DNA from: JAXMAF01 sp046350555
GTDB lineage: Bacteria > Planctomycetota > Phycisphaerae > Phycisphaerales > SM1A02
DNA: 64,000 nucleotides
Reading direction: 5' to 3'
NCBI GenBank assembly: GCA_046350555.1
Contig: JAXMAF010000012.1
Location: 1-64,000 of the forward strand
Both the position numbers and the translations under genes were made by a program. The notes below the pieces were generated by a model, which had not been told where the DNA came from, did no database searches, and saw only the letters and a program-made list of their open reading frames with translations. Each line of letters opens with the position of its first letter. Within the stretch, counting starts at the first letter, position 1. Shown piece after piece: positions 18,425-26,009 of the stretch.

Positions 18425-18534
18425 TCGTACGCGTCCCAGTTGATGCCCGCGCCCCAACCAACCCAATTCCGCCGTGAGACACCGCTGTGGGCAAAGGGGG
18501 TCGAACGCATCGAGCTCCACTGAAATCCACATAA
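18425..18534 (+). repeat. 108-bp inverted-repeat element, copy 9
   Basis: CGTACGCGTCCCAGTTGATG at the left, ACTGAAATCCACATAAG at the right. It lies in the leader of the gene at 16,096-18,411, 13 bases before its start codon, and 43 bases after the stop of the next gene upstream. Confidence 0.82.
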
Positions 18535-18577
18535 GCCGAGAGGGCGACCACGGGGAGCCCGTCGCTCGAATCGCGCT

Positions 18578-19546
18578 TCAGCCGGTCCATGAGCCGAGCA
18601 GTACGCCGAGGTCGGCGCCATCGACCACGCCGTCATGATTGACGTCGCCGGTGCCTGCATTTCCCCAGTTGGCGAGCAGCAAGCCGAGATCGGCGCCCGA
18701 GACGGCGCCGTCGCAGTCGAGATCCGCCGAGTCCGGGCACGGCACCACGGTGAACGCGATCCGTGTCCTGCCGGTCAGCGCGATGAGCGGCGCTGGCGCC
18801 GGATAGCCCGGAGGGGCGATACGCGGCGTGGACCATCGCATGGCGCCGCTGGTCACGATCAACGGGCCGACAAGATTCGGCGGCGCCGCCACGCCGTACT
18901 CAACGGTGAATCGAGAGAGCCCGGGCAGAAGAAGGCCCTCGGGATCCCACGACGTGCTCGAGGTGTCGAGGAACTCGGCCGGGCCGGGCGAGGATCCGGG
19001 ACCGTCGGGGGCTCCATAGTCGATCCACGCATCGAGGATGTACGCGGGAAACGGACCAGCGGTCGGCGGCAACCATGTGGTCACGACGGTGGGAAGCACA
19101 CCAGGGGCGCCATCGACAGGATGGGTGACCTGCGGCGATTCGAAGAAGTTCACCTGCTCGAGCGCATTGGCCGCGAACGTGAACGTCGACACGCTTGGCA
19201 CCGATCCCATGATCTCGATCGTCCACGTCCCATTCAGGGCGGACTTGATCTCGTCGAACGATCCATAGCTCCATGCGTGGAACCACCGAGCGTCCACCTT
19301 CTCGAACGCGAGCGCCGCCGCGGCGCCGCCACCGGTGAAGACGGAGATCGCCGTCGGCAATGTTGGGTCGTCGAGCGCCAGCTCGATCTCGGCGCGGAAG
19401 GCAACATTGGGAGCGAACGTGTCGTCCTCGCGCGAGACGATGAGGGATGCCGAGCCGGATGGAGCGGGAAGACCGGCAGCCGCCGGCGCCGACACGGTCA
19501 TGGACCCCACCGTCGCGAACAGACCGATCCAACCTGTGCCTCGCAT
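18578..19546 (-). CDS. Secreted protein with dockerin-like tail
   Basis: 322 residues; AGGAGG eight bases before the ATG at 19,546 fixes the start. Signal peptide about 1-25 ('TVGSMTVSAPAAAG'). The body (about 30-260) is an unrecognised beta-rich domain with an opening strand 'ASLIVSREDDTFAPNVAFRA'. The tail has 'DLDCDGAVSGADLGLLLANW' and 'DVNHDGVVDGADLGVLLGSW'. It follows the gene at 19,676 in the same direction, and both have the same kind of hairpin in their leaders (19,571-19,603 here), suggesting shared control. Confidence 0.82.
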   Translation of the reverse strand: MRGTGWIGLFATVGSMTVSAPAAAGLPAPSGSASLIVSREDDTFAPNVAFRAEIELALDDPTLPTAISVFTGGGAAAALAFEKVDARWFHAWSYGSFDEIKSALNGTWTIEIMGSVPSVSTFTFAANALEQVNFFESPQVTHPVDGAPGVLPTVVTTWLPPTAGPFPAYILDAWIDYGAPDGPGSSPGPAEFLDTSSTSWDPEGLLLPGLSRFTVEYGVAAPPNLVGPLIVTSGAMRWSTPRIAPPGYPAPAPLIALTGRTRIAFTVVPCPDSADLDCDGAVSGADLGLLLANWGNAGTGDVNHDGVVDGADLGVLLGSWTG

Positions 19547-19570
19547 GCGTGCCTCCTGGTCTTGTCGTCT

Positions 19571-19603
19571 CAGGCGAAAACCGCGTCGGCACATTCTCGC
19601 CTG
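19571..19603 (-). promoter_or_regulatory. Leader hairpin with conserved stem, copy A
   Basis: On the minus strand CAGGCGAGAA pairs with TTTTCGCCTG (10 bp including one G-T pair) around a 13-base loop containing GTG and GAC. It ends 14 bases before the AGGAGG of the gene at 18,578-19,546. Stem sequence and part of the loop match the hairpin at 20,653-20,694. Confidence 0.5.
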
Positions 19604-19626
19604 TGATGGGGGATTTTGCGCCGCTG

Positions 19627-19675
19627 TCAGGGACACGGTCCCCAGCGAGCGAGCAGAATCCCCAGGTCCGTCGCG
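19627..19675 (-). pseudogene. Remnant of a dockerin-like tail
   Basis: Directly after the stop codon of the gene at 19,676, in another frame, the minus strand encodes 'ASATDLGILLARWGPCP' followed by TGA. This is the end of a second calcium-loop tail with nothing coding in front of it, as if a tail was duplicated or a frame lost. Confidence 0.55.
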
Positions 19676-20551
19676 CTAGCCGCAGGCGCCCCACGCTCCG
19701 AGGATGATTCCGAGGTCCGCACCATCGACCACGCCATCTCCGTTGATGTCTGACGAGCATCCGGCACACGGCCCCCAAGTGGAGAGCAGGATGCCAATGT
19801 CGGCGCCGCCCACGGCACAATCGCCGTCCAGGTCGGCGGCGCACTTCGCCGCAGGGTCGAAGTCGATCGCGAGGATGGATCCCGCGAACGAACCGAACGA
19901 CTGGCCGGCATTCTTGACGAACGTGAGCGCCAGGACGTCGCCACCGCTCACGACGATGGGCGCCTGGCTGGCGAACGTGATCGCGTTCGAGCGCGTCTTC
20001 GTGGGGTCCAGAACGCCGTTCGCCAGCGGCGGCCCGCCGTTGAGCGTGAGGGTGAAGATGTCCGACCGGGACACGATGGTCGACGCATACCACGCTGCGC
20101 CGGTGTAGTTGATCGTGCCGTCGCAGGGGGCGGTCCACGTGACCCGCACGTTGGCGCCGGAATCGGGGGTGTAGACGATGACGTCGCCTGCGAGCCAGTC
20201 GTCGGCGCCATAGCCCGGCGTTTGGCTGCTGTTCAGGGTGGCGCGGAAGACGATCGCCTCCCACGCGCTGCCCCAGTACCCGTCGGTCGAGGCGGGCGCG
20301 GGCGGGCCTGGGAGCGGCGCTGGCGCGTAGCCGAGAAGCGCCGTTCCGCCCTCGTATGCCCATTGGCCGTTGGGATTGCCCGAGTAGCTGAAGTCGCCAC
20401 TGATGTCGAAGACATGAGCCGACGCAGCGCTCATCGTGACGCCGGCGAGGAGGGTGGCCGTCGTCCATGAGCCGACCGCGTTCGTCCGCGACATCGCCGT
20501 GCGTGCCGCGCCAATCTTCAATTGAGGTCGAGATGCCTTGTTCATTGACAT
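19676..20551 (-). CDS. Secreted protein with dockerin-like tail
   Basis: 291 residues. AAAGGAGAT just upstream sets the ATG at 20,551; longer in-frame starts have no ribosome site. Signal peptide ending near 'TMSAASA' at about residue 40. The domain at about 40-230 is unrecognised ('VFDISGDFSYSGNPNGQWAY', 'VYTPDSGANVRVTWTAPCDG') and looks like a carbohydrate-binding or PEP-CTERM-type beta sandwich. The tail has 'DLDGDCAVGGADIGILLSTW' and 'DINGDGVVDGADLGIILGAW'. It starts opposite the sigma factor gene at 20,751, with a conserved hairpin in the 200 bases between them. Confidence 0.83.
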   Translation of the reverse strand: MSMNKASRPQLKIGAARTAMSRTNAVGSWTTATLLAGVTMSAASAHVFDISGDFSYSGNPNGQWAYEGGTALLGYAPAPLPGPPAPASTDGYWGSAWEAIVFRATLNSSQTPGYGADDWLAGDVIVYTPDSGANVRVTWTAPCDGTINYTGAAWYASTIVSRSDIFTLTLNGGPPLANGVLDPTKTRSNAITFASQAPIVVSGGDVLALTFVKNAGQSFGSFAGSILAIDFDPAAKCAADLDGDCAVGGADIGILLSTWGPCAGCSSDINGDGVVDGADLGIILGAWGACG

Positions 20552-20652
20552 GATCTCCTTTGAATCCCCGATTGCGAGGGTCTCTCGGCCGTGGAACAAC
20601 CCCCGGCCATCCCCTCTCCCCGCCAGCACACGGTTGCTCGAGGAGGGATTCC

Positions 20653-20694
20653 GCCCACAGGCGAAAACTCCTGTCCCACTTCTCGCCTTTGGGC
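20653..20694 (-). promoter_or_regulatory. Leader hairpin with conserved stem, copy B
   Basis: On the minus strand an outer GCCCA/TGGGC encloses AGGCGAGAA/TTTTCGCCT (9 bp) around a 12-base loop. The inner stem and the loop bases GTG and GAC match copy A at 19,571. It lies about 100 bases upstream of the gene at 19,676-20,551 and could instead be a protein-binding palindrome controlling the divergent sigma factor gene. Confidence 0.5.
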
Positions 20695-20750
20695 AGGAAA
20701 TCGTTGCGGCAACAGTGCCCTTCGATGCACGATGAACTTCGACGTTGGCC

Positions 20751-21344
20751 ATGACGACACCCGAGCATCAACCTGTGTCCAAGCCGTCCCTTGCCACCAT
20801 CCCTCCCGCCGACCTTGAGCGCATCTACGCCGACCTCCGTCGCCACGCGCAGACGCTGCTCGTGGCCGAGCGCCCGGCGCACACGCTCCAGGCGACGGCG
20901 CTGGTGCACGAGGCGATGGTCAAGCTCCTCGGTGAGTTCGGCGACAGGCCGCTCGAGCTTCCGCCGGAGAGCGCGCTGGCCGATCGGCGCAAGGTGCTCT
21001 TCTCGATGATCTCGCTGCGGATGCGACAGGTGCTGGTCGAGCATGCGCGCCATCGCAACGCCCTCAAGGGGCCGGGGCAGTGGACACGCTCGCCGTTGCA
21101 CGAGGCGATGGCGAAGATCGAACACGAGGGCGTCGATCTCATCGCGCTCGATCGCGCGCTCGCCGAGCTTCAGCGCGTCGATGCCGACGCGGCGGCGGTG
21201 TTTCAGCATCGATGGTTCGGCGGGTTGTCGATGGAACACGTCGCGAGCATTCTGGAGATCACCCCGGATGAGGCGCAGCGAAGATGGACGCGGGCGAGGA
21301 AGGTCATGCGTGGGATCATGCGGGGAAAGGAGGAGGGCACATGA
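20751..21344 (+). CDS. ECF-type sigma factor
   Basis: 197 residues from the ATG at 20,751. The chain matches the sigma-70 family of the extracytoplasmic type common in planctomycetes: region 2 about 25-105 ('YADLRRHAQTLLV', 'QATALVHEAMVKLL', 'FSMISLRMRQVLVEHARHRN') and region 4 about 135-190 ('ALAELQRVDADAAAVFQHRW', 'GLSMEHVASILEITPDEAQR', helix-turn-helix). It should direct RNA polymerase to a small set of promoters. Its stop overlaps the start of the kinase gene (ATGA at 21,341), so the two are translationally coupled; this sigma/kinase pairing is a known planctomycete arrangement in which the kinase is thought to control the sigma factor. Confidence 0.88.
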   Translation: MTTPEHQPVSKPSLATIPPADLERIYADLRRHAQTLLVAERPAHTLQATALVHEAMVKLLGEFGDRPLELPPESALADRRKVLFSMISLRMRQVLVEHARHRNALKGPGQWTRSPLHEAMAKIEHEGVDLIALDRALAELQRVDADAAAVFQHRWFGGLSMEHVASILEITPDEAQRRWTRARKVMRGIMRGKEEGT

Positions 21345-24250
21345 ACAACGCTGGAGGTCCGGACGCACCGAATCGAGCCGATGTCGCGCCGAACGATCCG
21401 CGCCAATCGCCCCACACCACTTCGTTCCTGCGCGACATCCCGCTTCCGATCGACGAACCCGTGCCCACGCGCGTCGGCGGCTATCGCATCCTGCGCATCC
21501 TTGGCTACGGCGGCATGGGCACCGTCTACGAGGCGGAGCAGGAGTCCACGCGGCGCTTCGTGGCGATCAAGCTCATTCATCCGCATCTGGCCACGGCGCG
21601 GTATCGGCGGCGATTCGCGGAGGAGATCCGCACGCTCGGCAAGTTCGAGCATCCGGGGATCGCCCGCATCCACGATGCCGGCGCGGCCCCGGACGACTCC
21701 GGTGTCATGCGGCTCTACTTCGCGATGGAGCTCGTCGCGGGGCTGCGCGTGGACGAGCACGTGGCGCGTCACGCGCTCGATCCCAGGGCGATCGCGGCCC
21801 TCATGGCGACCGTCTGCGACGCCGCGCACCACGCCCATCAGAAGAGCGTCATCCACTGCGATCTCACGCCGGCCAACGTGCTCATCGCCAGCGACGGCTC
21901 GCCGAAGATCCTCGACTTCGGCATCGCCAGGATCCTCGGCGACGAGGCGCGCGAGACGACCATCGCCACGCGCGGCAACGATCACGCCTCGATCGTCGGG
22001 ACGCTCGCGTTCGCGAGCCCCGAACAGGCGGCGGGCAACCGCAACCACCTCGACGTCCTGACCGACGTATATGGACTTGGCGCCGTGCTCTACGCCTTGC
22101 TTGCCGGACGGCCGCCGCACGACCTCCGCGCGTGCGGTCTGGCCGAGGCGGCGCGCATCGTGCAGGACGTGCAGCCGATGCGCATCGGCGCGGTGCGTGA
22201 GGGCATTCCCGCCGACTTGGAGACGATCGTCGCCAAGGCGATCGCCCACAGCCCACGCGAGCGCTACGACTCGGCGGCGGCGCTCGCGGCCGACCTTCGT
22301 CGATTCGTCGATGGTCGTCCGATCCTCGCCCGGCGCGCGCCGTGGCGAGAGGTCTGCGCAAAGTGGGTGCGCCGCAATCGCCTCGTTTCCACGTCGATTG
22401 GGATCACCGTCGCGGCGCTCCTCGTGGCGGCCGTCGGCGCGGTGCTCGCAAGCGTCCGGCTCAACGCCTTGGCGCAGCGCGTGCTCGACGAGCAGGGCTT
22501 CCGGGACAATGAACGCAGCGCCACGCGCGGCGTCAACCTTCCCTTGGGCGCCCGGTTTCAGTGGTCGGCCATCGTCACGGAACACCTGCTGGCCGACGAG
22601 GCGCCGGGCTTTCCCGGCCGGGTGCTGGCCGCCCAGAATTGGAACAAGGCGACCGTCGGAGGCCAGGCCTCGGGCGCACTGCTCGCGCTGGATGCGCGCG
22701 GCAACGTCGTGGCATCGCTCGATGGACCTCGTGCCTGGTCGGCATGGGCGCGCCCGGCATTCGACCTCAGCGGGCGATTCGACGAGGCGATCGGCGTGCC
22801 GCGCGCGTCGGTGACGCTGGCTGCGTGCGTCGCCAACTGCGATGGCGATCCCGCGCGCGAGCTCGTTCGCGGCCTGCGGATCTCGGACGAGCACCTGCAC
22901 ATGGCCATCCTCGAGATCGATCACGTCGATTCGGTCGTTCACTCGCGCGGCGCACTGGCATCGACCGCGACCCAGCTCTGGAGCCACGGCGACTTTCACG
23001 ACGTGGTCTGGGACGATTCGCGCCGGCTGCTCTGGACGCTCTCGAATGCAGAGGATCTGGCGTGGTACGTGCCGGAGCTTGCGGCTTGGGACAGCTCGCG
23101 CTGTCCAGGCGGGTGCGTCGATCCGAGGATCCTGTTGGCCATCGACGTGGCGGCGCTCGGCCCGCCGCCTGTGCGTCGCGTGCTCCCACCCTTGAGGGGC
23201 GATGATGACCATCCGCCCGTTCAGGCGAAATGGGCCTTCACCACCCGGCCACCTCGGGCGGTGCGCGCGGCCAGCGACGGCGATCGCGGGCGCAGCGCCA
23301 CAACGGCGCCTGGCAGCAATCGAAGCGGGTCGCTCTGCCTGCACATTCAGGCATTCGAGCCGTCCGCCGCCGACGACAATCGCGGGCTGGGACGGCTGCA
23401 TGTCGTCTTCCGTCACGCGACGGTCGATAAGGACGTGATCGCGTCGGTCGACCTCGACAGCAACGGCACGCCGCATGGCCGGTTCGAGCTCGAGCGGATC
23501 CAGGACGAGCAGGCCGATGAGGCGGGGCGGGCCTTGGTGGAACAGTTCGACCCGGCCCAGGAGATCCTTGCGCTCGACCTCGCGGTGCTTCAGGCCGCGA
23601 GGTCACAGGCCGAACGATTGCTTGACGAGCATCGCGACACGGACACGGCGTTGGCGGCCGTCGCGGCGCTTCCTGGGCTCTCTTCCGGACAGCGAGACGA
23701 GGTCGCGCGTTGCATCCGCGCGATGACCAGCAACTGGCGATGGCTGTGGGCGAGCGCGGCGGAGGTCGTCGAGCGCCGGGAAGCCATCGCCGCGATCGGT
23801 GCCCCGGCGGACGTTGACAAGGATGCCCAGGCCGCGGCCGCCACCGCACGTGCGGTGCAGCGCCTGGAGAAGGCCGCACGGCTCCACACGTCCCGTTGTC
23901 CGACCCATGGCGACGGCACGTGCGTGTACGACTGGTTCCTCGAGAGCGAGCTGGCGCTCGCGCTCGCCGCGGCGGGGGAGTGGTCGGAGTGCGAGGCGGC
24001 GGCGCGACGCGCGATCGCACTGCCGCACCAGCAACTCACGCTCGGCGACAAGGATCCGATCGATCACGCGATCCTCGCGATTGCGTTGAGTGCGCTGCAG
24101 CGCGACGCGGAGGCGGACGAGGAACTGGCGATCGCGGAGCGCGACGAAGGTGATCCATCGGCGCCATCGTCGGCGCGGCAGGATGGCAGCGCTCGTCTCG
24201 TGGCGCCGCGCCTGCTTGCGCGGGCGAGGGAGCTCCTGGGCGGGGGGTGA
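21341..24250 (+). CDS. Transmembrane serine/threonine protein kinase, non-RD type
   Basis: 969 residues; AAAGGAGGAG before the ATG at 21,341. Kinase domain about 48-320: glycine loop 'GYGGMGTVYEAE', catalytic lysine 'VAIKLI', catalytic loop 'HCDLTPANVL', metal motif 'DFGIARI', 'FASPEQA'. In the loop the usual HRDLKPEN is HCDLTPAN: the Asp and Asn are kept, but the Arg is Cys and the Lys is Thr. A membrane helix follows ('IGITVAALLVAAVGAVLASV', about 353-375). The 600-residue part beyond is unrecognised except for TPR-like helices near the end ('SECEAAARRAIALPHQQLTL'). Coupled to the sigma factor gene upstream, whose activity it probably regulates. Confidence 0.88.
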   Translation: MNNAGGPDAPNRADVAPNDPRQSPHTTSFLRDIPLPIDEPVPTRVGGYRILRILGYGGMGTVYEAEQESTRRFVAIKLIHPHLATARYRRRFAEEIRTLGKFEHPGIARIHDAGAAPDDSGVMRLYFAMELVAGLRVDEHVARHALDPRAIAALMATVCDAAHHAHQKSVIHCDLTPANVLIASDGSPKILDFGIARILGDEARETTIATRGNDHASIVGTLAFASPEQAAGNRNHLDVLTDVYGLGAVLYALLAGRPPHDLRACGLAEAARIVQDVQPMRIGAVREGIPADLETIVAKAIAHSPRERYDSAAALAADLRRFVDGRPILARRAPWREVCAKWVRRNRLVSTSIGITVAALLVAAVGAVLASVRLNALAQRVLDEQGFRDNERSATRGVNLPLGARFQWSAIVTEHLLADEAPGFPGRVLAAQNWNKATVGGQASGALLALDARGNVVASLDGPRAWSAWARPAFDLSGRFDEAIGVPRASVTLAACVANCDGDPARELVRGLRISDEHLHMAILEIDHVDSVVHSRGALASTATQLWSHGDFHDVVWDDSRRLLWTLSNAEDLAWYVPELAAWDSSRCPGGCVDPRILLAIDVAALGPPPVRRVLPPLRGDDDHPPVQAKWAFTTRPPRAVRAASDGDRGRSATTAPGSNRSGSLCLHIQAFEPSAADDNRGLGRLHVVFRHATVDKDVIASVDLDSNGTPHGRFELERIQDEQADEAGRALVEQFDPAQEILALDLAVLQAARSQAERLLDEHRDTDTALAAVAALPGLSSGQRDEVARCIRAMTSNWRWLWASAAEVVERREAIAAIGAPADVDKDAQAAAATARAVQRLEKAARLHTSRCPTHGDGTCVYDWFLESELALALAAAGEWSECEAAARRAIALPHQQLTLGDKDPIDHAILAIALSALQRDAEADEELAIAERDEGDPSAPSSARQDGSARLVAPRLLARARELLGGG

Positions 24251-24300
24251 CGGGGAGTGCCGTCGAGTTCCGGGGGTCGTTGGCGCTTGCGAGGCACGGT

Positions 24301-24340
24301 TCTGGCACGCACAGGCTTGCTCTGGCATGCACTGGCTTGC
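24301..24340. repeat. Imperfect 20-bp tandem repeat
   Basis: TCTGGCACGCACAGGCTTGC is followed directly by TCTGGCATGCACTGGCTTGC (18 of 20 match). CTGGCACGGTTCTGGCACGG-like sequence also occurs at about 61,622-61,645. Confidence 0.6.
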
Positions 24341-24404
24341 ATGGCAGCCGGGACGGCTGCACCACACGTCCGCGAACGCACGGATCAACCGGAGGCCGCA
24401 TGAG
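24341..24404. repeat. Second intergenic repeat family, copy 1
   Basis: Contains the hairpin GCAGCCG-GGA-CGGCTGC followed about 25 bases later by GATCAACCGGAGGCCGCATG. The same order (a GCAGG hairpin, then GGTCGACCGGAGGCCGCATC) is found at 39,421-39,504. The remaining part of the 24,251-24,806 gap has one 108-bp element and no gene I can support. Confidence 0.5.
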
Positions 24405-24579
24405 CCGCGAGGATGGGCACGGCGCGACGGTGGCGTCGCGTGCGATGCGAGCCGGGCGTGGCTGCGGGAATCGACAGGATTCGCGCTCGCCAGCCGGCGG
24501 TTGCTGGAATACGGCGACGGGAACCGGGTTCCTTCGTTTCGCGTACCGATGTACGTGTAGGACACACGCTCGGGCCACG

Positions 24580-24688
24580 TCATACGGATTCCAGTAGACC
24601 TCCATGCGTTCGACCCCGTTGGCCCACAGCGGCGCCTCACGGCGGAATTGGGTTGGGTGGGACGCGAGAGTCAACTGGGGCGCGTATC
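24580..24688 (-). repeat. 108-bp inverted-repeat element, copy 10
   Basis: Reverse orientation: TCATACGGATTCCAGTAGAC at the left, AACTGGGGCGCGTATCCC at the right. Confidence 0.85.
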
Positions 24689-24806
24689 CCCGAGCACCCG
24701 CCAAAGACCGGTCGCGGCGACGTTCATGGCTGGACGTCGAGCAGCGCCGCGTCAGGGAAGGCGCCATCGAGTCAATCCCTTGAATGACGCCGCCTCAAGG
24801 AAAGCC

Positions 24807-25268
24807 ATGTCACTCCGCTCCCTCGTCACCAGTCGAACCGCCTCCCTTTCCTCTCGGCGCCTGCGCGTCGCCGCGGGGCCCGCGGCCTTCGCGGCCGCGA
24901 TCGTGGCGTCGCTCATCGCGGCGCCGGCGGGTGCCGGCTCGTTCTCCTTCTCCTTCTCGTTCGGTGGATGCGCCCCCGTTGCGCCGCCGCCTCCGGTCGT
25001 GGTGGTCGCGCCCGCGTGCCATCGGCCCTTCGTTCCGGCCTGCGCGCCGGTGCTCGTCCGTCCGTGCGCACCCGTTGTCGTCGCGCCGTGCGCACCCGTC
25101 GTCGTCGTACCCTGCGCGCCGGTCGTCGTCGCCCCGTGCGCACCGGCGGCGCGCGTGTCGTGTGCGCCGGTGGTCGTGCAGTCCTGCGCGCCGGTCGTGG
25201 TCGCCGGCGCGGCCGGTCCGTGCCATCCTTGGGGCAACCATGGCTGGCGCCGTCCGTGCGGCTGGTAG
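24807..25268 (+). CDS. Small secreted 'CAPVVV' repeat protein
   Basis: 153 residues; AAGGA precedes the ATG at 24,807. After a signal peptide (about 1-47, 'AAIVASLIAAPAGAGSFSF') and a Ser/Phe run, the protein is built of units of about nine residues, 'CAPVVVAP' or 'CAPVLVRP', repeated seven or eight times and ending in a Gly/His/Trp-rich tail ('CHPWGNHGWRRPCGW'). One cysteine per unit gives regular spacing, which suggests an extended disulphide-linked or metal-coated surface protein. I recognise no named family. The repeat is visible at DNA level too (TGCGCACCCGTCGTCGTC-like units), so copy number may vary between strains. Confidence 0.65.
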   Translation: MSLRSLVTSRTASLSSRRLRVAAGPAAFAAAIVASLIAAPAGAGSFSFSFSFGGCAPVAPPPPVVVVAPACHRPFVPACAPVLVRPCAPVVVAPCAPVVVVPCAPVVVAPCAPAARVSCAPVVVQSCAPVVVAGAAGPCHPWGNHGWRRPCGW

Positions 25269-25339
25269 GAGCGGTTCGATGCGGATGGCCGCGTCGCAGC
25301 CGAAAACACGTGCTCTCCGCCCCGCGGAGACCAACGCGG

Positions 25340-25873
25340 TCATTGACGCCGCGAGGCGACCAGCGCTCGGAGCAGTTCAAGCGTGTGCTGGATCGCATCC
25401 TTGTGTGCGGCGGCCGCCGCCGCATTCGGGACGCCGAAGTGCGCGTAGTGCAGCACGGTGGCTCCGTTGCGTTCCGCAAGGTCGATGACCACGAGCTCGT
25501 CGACGACGCTGCCATGCGAGTCGGCGTCCTCGTTGTATCCCACCGGCGCGTCCCAGTGCACCGTGTACACGAGGCGCGTCGGCGGAGCGATCTCCACGTA
25601 CAGGCCTCGCATGCTCCATTGGCTGCGAGGCCAGCCATGCGCGACGTCGGTGGTGATGGTCACGCGGTAGCGGCCTCCGACGCGAAGATCGGCCTCGGCC
25701 TCCGCGTCGCGGCCCATTCCGCCCCAGACCCAGACCTTCAGGTCGTGCGGATCCGTCAGCGCCTTGAAGACACGCGGTGGCGGCGCATCGAGGTCGACCG
25801 TCAGGCGAATCGGTGTGTCGGAGTCGGAAGCGCGACCGGGCTCGGACCCGCCGGACGGTTGCGGACTGGGCAT
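25340..25873 (-). CDS. SRPBCC (AHSA1-like) domain protein
   Basis: 177 residues from the ATG at 25,873; the longer open frame runs into a 108-bp repeat. The START/Bet v1-type fold is shown by 'IRLTVDLDAPPPRVFKALTD' at the start, 'DLRVGGRYRVTI' in the middle, 'YVEIAPPTRLVYTVHW' and the final helix 'HKDAIQHTLELLRALVASRR'. Such proteins are hydrophobic-pocket binding proteins; the ligand cannot be told. The first 20 residues are a Pro/Ser/Gly-rich extension. It points away from the CAPVVV gene and shares no obvious operon. Confidence 0.8.
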   Translation of the reverse strand: MPSPQPSGGSEPGRASDSDTPIRLTVDLDAPPPRVFKALTDPHDLKVWVWGGMGRDAEAEADLRVGGRYRVTITTDVAHGWPRSQWSMRGLYVEIAPPTRLVYTVHWDAPVGYNEDADSHGSVVDELVVIDLAERNGATVLHYAHFGVPNAAAAAAHKDAIQHTLELLRALVASRRQ

Positions 25874-25899
25874 CTGTCTCTCCGATGCCGGTGAACGCC

Positions 25900-26009
25900 T
25901 CAGACGCGTCCCGGCTGATTCTCGCGCCCCCGCCAACCCGAGTCCGCCGTGCGACGCCGCTGTGGGCGAACGGGGTCGAACGCATCAAGGTCGACTGGAA
26001 TCCGTATTA
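25900..26009 (+). repeat. 108-bp inverted-repeat element, copy 11
   Basis: TCAGACGCGTCCCGGCTGAT at the left, GACTGGAATCCGTATTA at the right. Its right-hand TTA, read on the minus strand, is the TAA stop codon of the gene at 26,007. Confidence 0.85.

Noticed and set aside
25040..25200. Possible CRISPR array in the CAPVVV gene
   Set aside because: The repeats are contiguous codon repeats of a protein, without spacers.
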